From: Zingiber officinale
Taxonomy: Eukaryota > Streptophyta > Magnoliopsida > Zingiberales > Zingiberaceae
DNA length: 64,000 bases
Assembly: GCF_018446385.1 (NCBI RefSeq)
Contig: NC_056002.1
Span: forward strand, 4,513,474-4,577,473
Reading direction: 5' to 3'
A program made the translations under genes and the position numbers. Each line of letters starts with the position of its first letter. Positions within the stretch are counted from its first letter, which is position 1. The notes under the pieces are model-generated. The model was not told the origin of the DNA. It made no database searches and saw only the letters and a program-made list of their open reading frames with translations. Below, piece after piece: positions 1-11,640 of this stretch.

Positions 1-2239
1 TTTTTGGTGTCTGAAAAAACAGTCATTGCGACCAAAAGCAAGTTAAAAATTAGAAAACTAGAACGATTCTGAACACATAATAAAACAAGGTAAATACCAA
101 TCTGTCTTCCTTTTTGTTCAAAACGTTTGCAGAAGTTCGTGCTTTAGCTAGTTGCTTATCCCAGAAAAATACAAACTGGTGATATCAAACAGGAACTGGA
201 TACCACTCGGAGATATTAAACCATGATATATCTTCATAAGAATCAATGTCATCCGACTTGCAAGTAAAGGTTAAAACATTACCAAAAAATAAGATTATGA
301 ACAGTCCACAAAGTTGCTATAGGGAGATGAAAGAAGCACGGAAAGTAGACATGCTTAAACACAAGTAAGATGAAAGGAATATCCAATGTATATGAATTTA
401 AGGATCAAACTGGAAGACCAATACAGGACTAGGCATCAAAAAATGGAAATTTTCTAGTTGCCATGTTCATATTCTTTTCTATCTGCTGACATATATAAAA
501 CATTATGTAATTTCAGACAGATGATAGGAATGCCATAGCAAAAAGAGTATTGGTACAAAACCAACTACCCTTAAGCCTTGGCTCCAAAAGGAATACATCA
601 TGCTATATCAGTAACTCAATTATAAAGGTGGAGTAATACTCTTTACCTACTTAGTGCAACTGCCTGCATTATTGGCTTCTATTTGCCAATTCATATTTGT
701 TAGACAACACTTCCTAGCACATACATTGCTCAAAAGCTACGGAGCATTAGTTTTTTTTGCATGATACTTGGAAGTAGTTCTGAAGCAATTCCAGAATCTT
801 AGCTAGTAGCTAAAAACTTGATCTCCAGCCCACCGAACAACCATCATCATGTTAGTTGTGACTCTTTAAACCCTTGCATCTAATAATCAAACCTCTTAAA
901 TCACTTTTAATTATGCCAATTGCATTAATCCTCTTGCAACTTCACATTTATCTATTTAAACTGTCTAATTACAAAAAATCATTAGCCATCATTGAAATTC
1001 TATGCATCCATTGTAACATTCTCATCCATGTTATACTAACTTTAAAAAGTCATTTCCTACCTAATCAACATTCTAATTCATACAACTCTAAAAGAACTCT
1101 ATCGATCATAATAGAATCTCAAAGAACTCTCTTTTTTTGGCACAAAGACACATGACCACATAAAACACTAAAAGATATTTTCATTTCAACTGCATATTAT
1201 TATATTAATGGCATCATCAATATCTCATTCTTATCGAATAAAAGACTCAAAAAATTATAATCTTGCATGAATTTAATTTCATTCATCTCAACTATTCTCT
1301 CTCTTCTTTTCCTATTATTCAAACTATATTAATTTTAATTCCAACTCAAACGTTTTGATTTCTCAATTTTCTCTCCAAAATGAAGTTTCAAGTTTAATCT
1401 ATATTGGCACTTTTATCAATTAGCAAATCTCATTGCAAATAACATAGACCAAAGAAATTAATCTTGAATATGTTTGTTAAATTCATCGAATGCAAATACA
1501 AAAGAATAGACTGTTACAATCCAAATAGTTGTGGCACTTATAACTATATTATCATGTCTTCTATCATACCGACATGATTAGCTAGATATTTTTGCTTCTT
1601 GAAACTATCAAAGTATATACAACTTGGAACATTATAAAACAATCAAAGAAATTTACAAACATGAACGGGTTGATATAATGCTCACTTGTCCTAGTTGAAA
1701 GGGTGAAGATTACCTATATTTACAACCCCACAAGATAGGTGAAACTTACACTATTGAGTCTGTAGGACTGGCTTTAGTCAAATGGATAATTGTAGGAATC
1801 AATCAAGGATCTATGTACAAACTGTAGAGTTAACATATGCAGAATCTGCAAAAAAATATAATGTAAAACAAGCAAAAATATACATCACATTTACAAGATA
1901 TCAACAATAAAAACACAAGGTAATCAATGGGGAATCCAGAATAGGAAGAATGTAGAACTAGCAGGAATATAAAATTATTCTGTAATTAGGGCAAGGAATA
2001 ATTTTGGAAGAAAGATAGAAGACTAATGACAAACAACAATTGCATTAGTGAACTGTCAAACATTTATAACCAAAGAATTACTAGTCTCCGTGAACTAATA
2101 AGAAAAATATACCTACCCTAAAATACACTTAATTTACAAAAGGCCATAGTTGGCGGATGTAGATGCTCACAACTTAGTAGAAAATATGTAGGAACATGAG
2201 GTCAACTTGAATTACAGATTGTACAGAGATTTTACCTAG
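1..2239. other. AT-rich 3' flank of the EF-hand/TPR gene, no gene seen
   Basis: This AT-rich stretch has stops in all frames apart from a few short chance ORFs. The part nearest 2239 should hold the 3' UTR of the minus-strand EF-hand/TPR gene, but I see no clear polyadenylation site. I found no terminal repeats, tRNA boxes or protein motifs. Confidence 0.5.
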
Positions 2240-4756
2240 TTACGCATCAACTTGCAAGCTCGTGGAATACATATTAAAACACCTACACATATCTTTCATA
2301 GCTTCAGATTCATTTCCATACTCTTTAAACAAAAATTCTTCTTGCTTGAAATTTGATGGCACCTTCCCTTCACTGTAGCAACGGTTACACAAGCTGAACT
2401 GAAGCTTTATCTCTGTGAATCTTGATCCAATTATCGGATACTGGCAAACAGAGCAGCTGCGTCGACCATGGCGTATTCGATCACCAGTTTCAAGCTTAAT
2501 CAATGTGTCTAGGATCCCAAAACCCCAATCCGGATCATTGAACATCTCAAGAAACTCAGAGTATGACACCATTGAAGGATCTGATTCTCCATGAACCTCC
2601 AACATGTCACTGACACCATAAGAGGGAATGTAAACAGCCCGCAGGAGCTTTATATATGTAATTGCATCACTCCTCCTGATGTTCACCCCGCCTTCATTAC
2701 TAGGTCGCCAAAGAAGTGAATCAAATACACCCCTCTTTCGCTTTTCGGTAGGACCAGTGCACAGAGGAGCAAGGATAGCAAGAAACATCCCCAAATCCAC
2801 CCTTCCTGAACCAGTGGCATCAAGTACAGAGAGAACCTTCTCGTTGATTGCTTTTATAGCTCCTTGGAATGTTTCAGGTTTGAGGAACTGAAGTAGCCTT
2901 CGAAGAATCACTTCCAAGGCAGCCTTCCTGATTGATTTTTCAGGTTCGCCACTACCAGAATAGGATATAGGAACATCAGTCTCATTAATTTCTTTCTTCA
3001 AGAGATCCACATCACAGCGATTAAGCCTTGCAACCCTCTGGAAAGCCCTGATATCCAACGCAACAGCCAAATCTTGCCTTAGAGTAGTCTTTCTCCCAGC
3101 CCTCTTGAACTTTGATGGCTCAATGACAAGGTATGCCCTTTCACTTTCTGTGCCACTCCCCTTGGGCTTCTTCTTCTTCTGAAGAACCTTGAGATGTGCA
3201 ATCGCATCATACACCTCAATCCTTTGTGTCATTTTAAATGCTTCCTTAAGCGCCCGCTTTGCTTCATCTGATTCCCCAGCCCCCAATAATGCTACTGCCT
3301 TGTTCAACTGTGCCCGCCAGTGGTTTGGCCGCACGCTCAAAACTCTGGTGAACATCTCAGACGCCCTTGGAAATCGACCTGCATCCATGAACAGGCCGCC
3401 AAGGTTATACAGCGCGTCTACATGTCCAGGCTTCAAATCAATGGCCTTCTGGAACTCTTGAGTCGCTCTCTCATCCTCCCCAATGGCATGAAGGGCAGAC
3501 CCTAGATCACAGTGCGCATCTGCGTAGTCCTGCCGCAGGAAAATTGCCTCCTCCAGAGCCTTCTCAGCAGCACGGTACTCTCCAACACCAAACAGTGCAC
3601 TTCCGAGAAGCTTCAGGGCTCTGAAATGGGTAGGACAAAGTATAGCAGCTTCCCGATAGTGCTCGCAGGCACCAAGAATCATGCCTTCAGCTTCCAGGGC
3701 AATGCCAAGGTTGACATTGATCTGAGGGAGGATTTCAGTGGATTGGGTCCCCCCAGCCTCGGCGGCCTCCAAGGCCAGTAAAAATTCTTCTTTGGCATCA
3801 GTGTGGCGGCCAATGGCATAGAGGGCATTGCCAGCACGGAAGTGAGCGCGAGCATCAGTGGGCTTGAGTTCGCAGAGGCGGCGAAAGCTAATGAGGGACT
3901 CACGGAAAAGCTGGTGCTCGTAGAGACCCCGGCCGAGGACCATGTGGTTGTCAAAGGCTTCCTCCCTAGTCCGAGCGGCGTCAGCACGACCACGGAGGAC
4001 GGCTACCTCCTTGACAAAAGTAAGGTGATCACGGCTTTTCTCGTCCCACGAGATCCGCCGCTCGGAAGAATCCGAAGGCCCGCTGATCTCCCGCGACCAC
4101 CCAGCCTCGGAGAAGGAGTCAAAGTGGCTATTGTTGTTGTCATTGCTGCTGGCGCCCCCAGTGGCGGCCCTCTGGAGCTGCTTAGAGCGGAGACGTTTGA
4201 CAAGGATCTCGAGGTCATCGAGGAGGCTCCACGAGGAATCAAACAAGATGCCATGGTTGGACGAGGCTGCCCACGGAGGCGCGGCAGCGCGAGGGGGCGG
4301 GGGCTTGGGAGCGGAAGCAGAAGCGAGGAGACCATCATCGAAGAGGACGCCAGAAGCCGTGGGGGCAGTGGAGGACGCCGAAGCCACAACGACGTCGGAG
4401 GCGGCGCCGATGGAGTCGCTTTCTTCACCTCCCGCGTCCGCCGATAAGCTCAGTCCGAGGGCGTCGAAGTCACGATCAACATCTCCGGCACCATCATCAT
4501 AAGTTCGGATGAGGCCGGGGAGGGTGAGGCCGACGTCAGGCGCGGCGATGAAGTCGGCGTAGGTGCGGAAGACCTCGTCAAGGATGGCAGAGATCTGGTC
4601 ATCGCTGAACTTTACGCGGGGATTAACGGAGACCACCAGCGCCGCCATCTCCTCGCGATTCAACCCCCCATCGCCATTAACATCGAACCGCTCAAAGATC
4701 CGCCGCACCTTCTCCGCTCGCGTCCCCCGTCCTCCAACGCCTCCAGCCGGCACCAT
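2240..4756 (-). CDS. EF-hand and TPR protein (calcium-binding tetratricopeptide family)
   Basis: One uninterrupted 838-codon ORF. Residues 25-36 form a canonical EF-hand loop (D25, N27, D29, G30, E36), so calcium binding is likely. A low-complexity Ala/Ser/Pro stretch (about 100-210) is followed by tandem TPR helices at about 270-505, a protein-interaction scaffold. Near the C-terminus two CxxC pairs (C768/C771 and C790/C793) form a probable zinc-binding knuckle. This order matches the plant family typified by Arabidopsis At1g05150/At2g32450, which is about 800 aa long; I recognise it by architecture and local motifs, not by a search. The ATG at 4756 lies eleven residues before the EF-hand helix, which is reasonable. 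GC is very high in the first third and falls toward the 3' end. There is no signal peptide or membrane segment. Partners are unknown. Confidence 0.9.
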   Translation of the reverse strand: MVPAGGVGGRGTRAEKVRRIFERFDVNGDGGLNREEMAALVVSVNPRVKFSDDQISAILDEVFRTYADFIAAPDVGLTLPGLIRTYDDGAGDVDRDFDALGLSLSADAGGEESDSIGAASDVVVASASSTAPTASGVLFDDGLLASASAPKPPPPRAAAPPWAASSNHGILFDSSWSLLDDLEILVKRLRSKQLQRAATGGASSNDNNNSHFDSFSEAGWSREISGPSDSSERRISWDEKSRDHLTFVKEVAVLRGRADAARTREEAFDNHMVLGRGLYEHQLFRESLISFRRLCELKPTDARAHFRAGNALYAIGRHTDAKEEFLLALEAAEAGGTQSTEILPQINVNLGIALEAEGMILGACEHYREAAILCPTHFRALKLLGSALFGVGEYRAAEKALEEAIFLRQDYADAHCDLGSALHAIGEDERATQEFQKAIDLKPGHVDALYNLGGLFMDAGRFPRASEMFTRVLSVRPNHWRAQLNKAVALLGAGESDEAKRALKEAFKMTQRIEVYDAIAHLKVLQKKKKPKGSGTESERAYLVIEPSKFKRAGRKTTLRQDLAVALDIRAFQRVARLNRCDVDLLKKEINETDVPISYSGSGEPEKSIRKAALEVILRRLLQFLKPETFQGAIKAINEKVLSVLDATGSGRVDLGMFLAILAPLCTGPTEKRKRGVFDSLLWRPSNEGGVNIRRSDAITYIKLLRAVYIPSYGVSDMLEVHGESDPSMVSYSEFLEMFNDPDWGFGILDTLIKLETGDRIRHGRRSCSVCQYPIIGSRFTEIKLQFSLCNRCYSEGKVPSNFKQEEFLFKEYGNESEAMKDMCRCFNMYSTSLQVDA

Positions 4757-4890
4757 CGCTCGTCACTGAAACCCTAAATTTTTAGCTGCCTCTCCGACAC
4801 CCCTGCTCGTCCTCGCTCCCACCCTTTTCCCGTAAAGCGAGAAGACGATGGGGGAGGCAAGGACGGAGAGAGAGAGAGAGAGGAAGAATT
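4757..4890 (-). promoter_or_regulatory. 5' UTR/promoter-proximal region of the TPR gene
   Basis: GC-rich leader directly upstream of the minus-strand ATG. It includes a (GA)n tract near 4866-4883, which reads as (CT)n on the gene's strand; CT-rich microsatellites are common in plant 5' UTRs. I cannot place the transcription start. Confidence 0.4.
4866..4883. repeat. (GA)9 microsatellite
   Basis: Perfect dinucleotide run just upstream of the TPR gene ATG. Confidence 0.85.
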
Positions 4891-5884
4891 CGTTCGTTTC
4901 AGGAAGAGATCCAGATTTTATTGAAGTTAATTCTTAATACATTTTAAAAGTGTTTTAAATCATGTTAGCTATAATTAATCAACTTAACAATGATAAAATT
5001 TCCACCATCGTATCCTTCTCAACACCCAAAGTTCCATACTCAAGCTATTACCCGCTTCTTCATTCAACATAAAGTCCACGCGGTGCTGGGTCGCATTGCA
5101 GGTGGCTTCCCGCATTGAGTTGGAGGAAGGAAGGATATGAATCATGACAGCTATAATTAAAGAGTTAACAACAAAGCGTACCTAAATAACGACGCCCAGG
5201 AAAAGGGCGCAGGGATTGGATCGACCGGTGGGACCCGAAATAGCCAGTGACGAGGTGCTTTTGGCGGGTGATTCAACTGCCCGTGCTTTAATTTAAACGA
5301 AAAACGAAAAAAAATGGAATAAAGAAAAAAGGAAAAAAGAGTGAACGAAAGGACCACCTGTTCCAGTTTTGCCAACGAGGATGATGCGAGCTGTACATTA
5401 ATTAAATTTTTATTTGAAAAATAAAATTTATTGTTGAAATTGCCTTTTATTAGAAATTTAATCTTTTTTTCTTGGTTTGTATTTTTTTTTCACTTATCAT
5501 TTTTTGATTTATTTAATATCATTTGAGATCTACTAAACATATAATTAAAAAAATGAAAGATAATCGGAATGTTTAAAATGATAACTGTAATTCTCCAATC
5601 ATGGCAATTTACTCTTTTTTTTCTCTTGTTTTTTTTACTATAGATATGAAAAACTCAAACTGACAATTAAGGTAAACTTCCCAACAAATTATGTTGGAGT
5701 GTATGATGTATATATATCTATATATTACAATAAAGTTAATTGGTAGGCTTATTTTTGTATCATAAGCACGTTCGTACTATTAAAAAAAACTTTAATGTTT
5801 GAAGATATAAATTAGTATTACTACTAATAATAAAATGACCTTTGGAAAAATTATCAAGTCCCAAGCTTCTAAAGGATCGAATAT
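4891..5884. other. AT-rich intergenic region
   Basis: Intergenic sequence between the TPR gene promoter and a tandem duplication. It carries A- and T-runs and a short TATATATCTATATAT stretch. I see no coding, RNA or transposon ends. Confidence 0.5.
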
Positions 5885-6301
5885 ATCTATCATAATCTCA
5901 ACTCTGTTGTATTTTATTTGTATTTTTTATTAATCTAGGCATCCAAATTCTTACCGATCCGACAATTCTTGAAGATAGACGGTCTTCCTCTTTGGTCGCG
6001 TGCACTGAGTGAATTTGAAATCGCTCACGATAGTGCGCCTAGTAACCGACTTCCAGAGCCCTCCTCCATCATAAAATTGTATATGCTTATCGAATTTATC
6101 TATCATAATCTCAACTCTGTTGTAATTTATTTGTTTTTTTATTAATCTAGGTATCCAAATCCTTACCGATCCGACAATTCTTGAAGGTAGACGGTCTTCC
6201 TCTTTGTTCGCGCGCACTGAGTGAATTTGAAATTGCTCACGATAGTGCGCCTAGTAACCGACTTCCAGAGCCCTCCTCCATCATAAGATTGTATATGCTT
6301 G
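5885..6301. repeat. Direct tandem duplication, about 213-bp unit, two copies
   Basis: Copy 1 is 5885-6097 and copy 2 starts at 6098 with the same ATCTATCATAATCTCAAC start. Both copies share the blocks around CTTACCGATCCGAC and GTGCGCCTAGTAACCGAC and differ by scattered substitutions and one short indel. Neither copy encodes a recognisable protein. Confidence 0.9.
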
Positions 6302-6545
6302 TTAATTATGTAATCGAACTATGCACCAACTTGCACAATCTCTTCACCAATTAATAGCCTTTTTGCATGCCCCAGTTGTATATTGAACGGTGATATTCTA
6401 TGAATTCACCAAATGTTTTACTGCTATATCATACCCAAGAGGACCGTTGTAACTCTAAACACATTTAAAATAGTGTTGAAATTAAATTTTCAAGGACCTG
6501 ATCAAACAAATTTCTAATTTTTGGAGTAATCAAACTATTTGTTTT

Positions 6546-6971
6546 TAGGGGTGAGCAATCGATTTAAATTGGATCGACTGAACCAATTAAACTGAAAACT
6601 AAATCGACCGAACTTTTTCCAACTAACTAAACTGACTGATTTTTTTTTAAAAAAAAATGAACTGATAAAACATCAATTAATTCAATTTTCGATCGAAATA
6701 ATCGAATTTTTTTAATTTGGTTCTAGTTTGGTTTGGATTGATTAGGTTTGATTCGATTTGATTAGTTCTGACTTGATTCGATTCTAATTTAGTTCGATTC
6801 AACTCATAATTTCAATTTAATTGATTTAAGTGAATTTAATTTTCAAAACTGAACCGATTAAACGAATAATTTCAGAAAAAAAAATGAATTGCCAAATTAA
6901 CTGAAGAGAACTTGAAACTTCGATCGGTTTAATCGATTAATTCACTTTATCCGAACTTTTACTCAACCCTA
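6546..6971. mobile_element. hAT-like MITE with low-complexity interior
   Basis: The ends are inverted: TAGGGGTGAGCAA at the left, and the reverse complement of the right end is TAGGGTTGAGTAA (11 of 13 match). The 8-bp flanks are TTTGTTTT and TTTTTTTT, a TSD-compatible pair that is weak because it lies in a T-run. An 8-bp TSD and TAGGG termini fit the hAT superfamily. The interior is built from degenerate AACCGA/ATTCGAT-like words and encodes nothing. Confidence 0.6.
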
Positions 6972-6979
6972 TTTTTTTT

Positions 6980-7650
6980 TTTTTTAGTAGTAGTTACTTT
7001 GAGTCAAGAACATATAAGATTTGAAGTTATTACATTTACAGGCACTAGCACCATGTGTGATTTTATGGTATACAAAAGCATAGAACAGGATGTAGTGGTC
7101 ATTGAATGGCATTGCCAATGTTGGTTCCCTGCTTCACATGCTTTCGAAAGGACAGTACTGGGTTCATCAAGATTTATATAGCAAAGGAAACAAGTAATAA
7201 ATTGCACTGGATTCCAATTAGTTGGCAGCATGGTGTTAATGCCATTTCTCAGAGGTAAATTATTACAATTTATTACGAATTGATTGTTGAAAGCTAAAAT
7301 GTAGTTAATATTTACAATTAACAAACAGATAAATGTTACATTAAAACAAATTAAACTTGTATCAAAAGTTTCATTAGTAAACAATTAGCAAGGTTTTTCT
7401 TGGAAGTATAAAAATGTCAAATATGTTAACATTTCCTTACAAGAGTTTAAACAATGCAAACCCATACAAGAAGTGTGCTTTGGCAGCACACAAAGGCACC
7501 CGAATGCCTTGGACGACTTATGGAGGGTCAGTCTGCTTGAGCTACTGACTGTTCCCAGACTTCATATTGGCAGAGGTCTTGTGCATTGAGTCACTTGTTT
7601 TAGCTTCTTTAGAACAATGTAATACAACCGAGAGAAAGAAGAAAATTGGA
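6980..7650. other. 3' flank of the PPR gene
   Basis: AT-rich sequence downstream of the minus-strand PPR stop codon. It probably includes that gene's 3' UTR just below 7650. No protein or RNA motif seen. Confidence 0.45.
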
Positions 7651-9981
7651 TTACCAGTAATCTCTGCAAGAGCATTTACCATCTTTAAAATGATGGAAAC
7701 GGTTTGAATCCCTCATGATGATCTCTCTTTCGGTGATCTTTGATATGAATTTGGTTGCATTATGACAGTCTCCACATACCCGCAAATTCTTGTAGATCTG
7801 AATAGGAGTTTTCGGCAAGGTGCTTATAATTCCATAGGCAATTGCAAGTCTTTCACTGTGGCTTGATAATATATTTTCCTTCTCATCCTCCTCCACATCC
7901 TGCAATACAAAGCTGAAATCTGGAACATAACCAATGCTTTTAATTTTGGCCAACAATGTTCTCAATTCTTTCTGGATCTCCTCGTGCTGAGGGTGTGAGT
8001 GGTTCCCGGTAAAGAACACATTCACCTTCTTATTCACCTCCACTGAACTCCATCCAGGAGTTTTCTGTAGCTGCTTATGTCTAGCCAAGGACCTCACTTC
8101 AGTTATGCCATCCCATTTGCCTGCTTTAGCATACATATTAGATAGCAGAACATAGTAACCCATATTTTCTGCATCGATCTCAAAGAGGTGGCTCGCAGCC
8201 ACTTTACCTAGTTCTACATTGCCATGAATCCTACAAGCTCCAAGAAGAGCACCCCATACACCAGAATCAGGCTTTAGTGTCATGGTCATTATCAGTTCAT
8301 AGGCAGCATCCAGTTGCCCAGACCGACCAAGCAAATCCACCATGCAGGCATAATGTTTTACCCAAGGTTCAAGACCATAAACTGATTTCATCTGGTGAAA
8401 GCATTGGCGTCCATGATCAACTAACCCAGCATGGCTACAAGCGGACAGCAGTGAAACAAATGTAACATGGTCCGGTTTTATCCCCTGTTCTTGCATTTCT
8501 GAAAATAGTGATGCTGCCTTTTTTCCATGGCCATGTACACCAAGACCAGCTATGATTGCATTCCATGGACCAGTAAACCTACTGGAGACTTGTTCAAACA
8601 AAACCATTGCTTCTGCCAGCCTCCCGCATTTTGCATACATATCTATGAGACAAGTAGACACAAAAATGTCTGACAGTAGGCCGATTCGAAGTCCGTAACT
8701 ATGAATTTTCACCCCTTCTTGCAAAGCCCCAACATGTGCGCAAGCAGGTAGAACACTGGCAAGTGTTCCTTGAATGGGCATGATCCCTTCATGGATCTGC
8801 ATATACTTAAATATCTCGATTGCTTCATTTGCAAGGCCATTTTGAGAATACCCAGTGATCAAAGTATTCCAAGAAATGACATCTCTTTTTGGCATCCTAT
8901 CAAACACTTCTTGTGCAAGCTTAACCTTTGATAACTTCCCATACATGTCAACAATGGCATTACTAACAATGATATCATGCAAATCCCACCCCCTTCTCAA
9001 GATGAAACCATATGCTGACTGACCATTTCGGTCATCCCCACGTTGAGCGACTGCAGAAGCTAGACTTACAAGCGTTAATCGATCAGGTTGAATGCCACTC
9101 TGCTGCATCTCATTGAATAGATTAAGTGCAGAGTTAGCATCACCAGTTTGCTCATAGCCAGAAATGATAGAATTCCAGGTCACCAAATCTCTATCCACCA
9201 TTCCCTTAAATACCTTCTGTGCTTCTTCCAAATGACCCAACTTCGCATACATGTCAATTAACGCATTAGACACAAACAAATCTGAATCCATACCGTGTTT
9301 GATGCAGTAAACGTGAATGCAAAAACCCAATAAAGGATTCTGCAGCGGTGTGCAAACTGGCAGAATGCTCGTCACAGTGACCTTATCCATGGGCAACCCA
9401 AGCATCATCATCCGCTCAAACAATTCGGTCACCGCCGCCGTCCTACCATTCTGACAAAGGCCGGAGAGCATCGCATTCCAGCAACCCAAGTCTTTTATCG
9501 TCATTTCGTCGAACACCTTCCTGGCGTCGTCCGTGAACCCGAGCCTGGAGTACATATGGACCAAGGACGCGGAGACGAAAACGTTACACACGAAGCCAAG
9601 CTTGTAGGCCAGGGAATGAATCCGCTTCCCCCACTCCAAGTCCCAGCAGGCTTTGATGGTGACAGGGAAGGTGAAGGAATCGGGGCGGGCGGAAGGGGAA
9701 GGAGAGAGGATGAGACAGCGGAAGCACGCGAGGGCGTCTTTGAGGAAGCCGTGGTGGACGTAGCACGCGATCATGGAGTTCCAGGTGATGGAGGTCTTGA
9801 CGGGGGCGTGGCGGAAGGTGAGGACCACGGAGGGGAGGTCGCCGAGGCGGGAGTAAAGGTTGAGAAGCTTGGTGACGAGGAAGGCGTCGCGGGCTCGTCC
9901 GGAAACGAGGAGGAGAGCGTGGAGAGGTCGAGCGAGGCGAAGCGTGGCGCAGGAGAGGAGGCGGCGGCTGAAGTCCACCAT
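7651..9981 (-). CDS. PPR protein, PLS class with E/E+ and DYW domains (organelle RNA editing factor)
   Basis: An intact intronless 776-codon ORF. Residues about 15-560 are tandem PPR motifs of the PLS type, recognisable from recurring WNSMI/WNAMLSG and DMYAKLG/DMYGK blocks. An E/E+ region follows (about 565-680), then a C-terminal DYW domain ending exactly in Asp-Tyr-Trp. The DYW cytidine-deaminase-like signature is present: His708-Ser-Glu710 followed by Cys736-Gly-Asp-Cys739, the zinc and catalytic residues. Such proteins bind organellar transcripts in a sequence-specific way and direct C-to-U editing in plastids or mitochondria. The C-terminal half resembles Arabidopsis At4g33990 (EMB2758), but assignment within such a large family needs a search. 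The start is supported by GC-rich coding sequence running right up to it; no transit peptide is obvious by eye. The 5' end is strongly GC-rich. Confidence 0.93.
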   Translation of the reverse strand: MVDFSRRLLSCATLRLARPLHALLLVSGRARDAFLVTKLLNLYSRLGDLPSVVLTFRHAPVKTSITWNSMIACYVHHGFLKDALACFRCLILSPSPSARPDSFTFPVTIKACWDLEWGKRIHSLAYKLGFVCNVFVSASLVHMYSRLGFTDDARKVFDEMTIKDLGCWNAMLSGLCQNGRTAAVTELFERMMMLGLPMDKVTVTSILPVCTPLQNPLLGFCIHVYCIKHGMDSDLFVSNALIDMYAKLGHLEEAQKVFKGMVDRDLVTWNSIISGYEQTGDANSALNLFNEMQQSGIQPDRLTLVSLASAVAQRGDDRNGQSAYGFILRRGWDLHDIIVSNAIVDMYGKLSKVKLAQEVFDRMPKRDVISWNTLITGYSQNGLANEAIEIFKYMQIHEGIMPIQGTLASVLPACAHVGALQEGVKIHSYGLRIGLLSDIFVSTCLIDMYAKCGRLAEAMVLFEQVSSRFTGPWNAIIAGLGVHGHGKKAASLFSEMQEQGIKPDHVTFVSLLSACSHAGLVDHGRQCFHQMKSVYGLEPWVKHYACMVDLLGRSGQLDAAYELIMTMTLKPDSGVWGALLGACRIHGNVELGKVAASHLFEIDAENMGYYVLLSNMYAKAGKWDGITEVRSLARHKQLQKTPGWSSVEVNKKVNVFFTGNHSHPQHEEIQKELRTLLAKIKSIGYVPDFSFVLQDVEEDEKENILSSHSERLAIAYGIISTLPKTPIQIYKNLRVCGDCHNATKFISKITEREIIMRDSNRFHHFKDGKCSCRDYW

Positions 9982-10560
9982 CTCGTCGGGGCCGCGTCGT
10001 CCATGGACCGAACGGGGAAGAGGGCGGTGGCCGGTGGGAGCGATTCAAAACCGTCGATGATGAACGAATGCAGTTCGCCGATGTCTTGCTTTATGATTCG
10101 CGCGATAGCTTGATCGACGCCACACGTAAGATATGGGAGAATTTCATTTTATGCCTTAAAATTAATCTATATTTCGAAATGTATGCCAATGCATGATTTA
10201 GGGCATTTGCTAAACAGCCAAAGCATGATTAAAATTTATTAATTTTCAACAACAAAAAATCTACGAATCATTTGTAATTAAACTAAATAACTATTAGTAT
10301 TACTTTTAAAAAAAATTATATTATTTTACACTTCCTTTCATCCTGCTGGCGCCCATGTGGCCACGCCAAGTCATCATTCGAGTTGTAATCATTTCAATGT
10401 TAGTGCCGAGATTGAGGGCGAGAGGGTCATTGAATAGAAGAGGCCCATGAATTGCCAATGTCTGCAATCATTCACCGTGCCTTACATAGGACCTCCAACC
10501 TGACGACTTATGAAGAAACCTCTCGACTAACTTGGACATCAGCTTATATCGGTTAACCAT
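9982..10560. other. 5' flank of the PPR gene
   Basis: The first about 120 bases are GC-rich and probably form the PPR 5' UTR and promoter. The rest is AT-rich intergenic DNA. No other gene seen. Confidence 0.45.
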
Positions 10561-11152
10561 TAGGACGGTAAACGAGCTAAGTCGGGTCGAATTTTGGATA
10601 TTTAAGTTTATTTGATAAGATAATTGATCCGAACCGAGGTGAACCAAGCTTAAAATGAACCGAATTTTTGAAATGATTGTTCAAGCTTGGCTTAATTTAT
10701 TTTTTATGAGCTTGAGTTTATTTGAAACTTGACTTGTTTAGATGTTATCGAGCTCTCAATTCAAGTTTAGCTTGAGCTTGATTTGTTTATATGTTATTGA
10801 ACTCTCAATTCAAGTTTGTTTAATTGTTTGAAAAAACTTTAGTTGTTGATTGGTTATTGAGCTTGATAATTTAAATTTATTTATTTATTTTATTTTATTT
10901 TATTTTATTATTTATTTAGCATATTGAAAAGAATTTTATTAATGAATATGATTCGTGAAAATTATTTACGAACATTATTTACGAACGTTAACGAGCTGAA
11001 CACATATGTATTCAAACTTATTTATTTAGTTTAACGAGCTGTTTAAACTTGTTTATTTAATTAATCTTGTGTATATTGAACGAACATAAATAAACTCTTA
11101 CCAAACCGAACACCAAATTTATTCACGAACGCTTGATTCATTTACAACCGTA
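10561..11152. mobile_element. hAT-like MITE, GAGCTTG-rich family
   Basis: This element is clearly homologous in interior and length (592 bp) to the element at 47059-47657. Both share blocks around GATAAGATAA, TTCAAGCTTGGCTT and TTTTTTATGAGCTTGAG. Its termini, TAGGACGGTAAACGA and the reverse complement of the right end TACGGTTGTAAATGA, are degenerate inverted repeats. The flanks TTAACCAT and TTGACAAT match at 6 of 8 positions, as expected for an old 8-bp hAT TSD. Non-coding. Confidence 0.65.
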
Positions 11153-11323
11153 TTGACAATAATCAGATTAAAATTAAATTCTATATCCTCCATACTCATC
11201 TAATATCGGATATCTTCTATATTCAACTATTATAATTCAACTAAAATATATTAAAATTAACATCATAATTAAAATATATGTAATTAAAAAAATAAATTAA
11301 CATCTATATAACATACTTCTAAA

Positions 11324-11383
<60 letters not shown>

Positions 11384-11640
11384 CATCCCTAATCTTACAC
11401 CTTCGTTACGTAGGCTGCAAGGCTCAGTGCACTGGGTAGATTAAAGAAGAAAATTGGGGCGTTCAGGCCCCATCTTGAATCGTGTCATTTTTCGTCGAAA
11501 TCGATGTAGATGGTCATCAACTTAAAGACTGGATAATAATTGAAATACTAACCGAAATACATTTGATAGTAAAACTTTAGTAACCATTGTCACATGAAAA
11601 ATATCAACAAAGATCACGATAAAATATATTAACCCTTTCT
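11153..11640. other. Intergenic AT-rich segment
   Basis: Contains the (TA)n tract and otherwise nothing recognisable. The higher-coordinate end may hold the end of the SR-protein 3' UTR. Confidence 0.4.
11328..11382. repeat. (TA)n microsatellite
   Basis: About 27 uninterrupted TA units. Confidence 0.95.

Noticed and set aside
874-1155. 93-codon ORF in the left flank
   Set aside because: AT-rich, Leu/Ile/Ser-rich translation with no motif and no coding bias; likely chance.
3803-4447. Long plus-strand ORF opposite the TPR gene
   Set aside because: GC-rich coding sequence leaves few stops on the other strand; the translation is low-complexity and the minus-strand frame has clear domains.
9556-10113. 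185-codon plus-strand ORF opposite the PPR gene 5' end
   Set aside because: Antisense shadow of GC-rich PPR sequence; composition is Glu/Gly/Val-rich without motifs.
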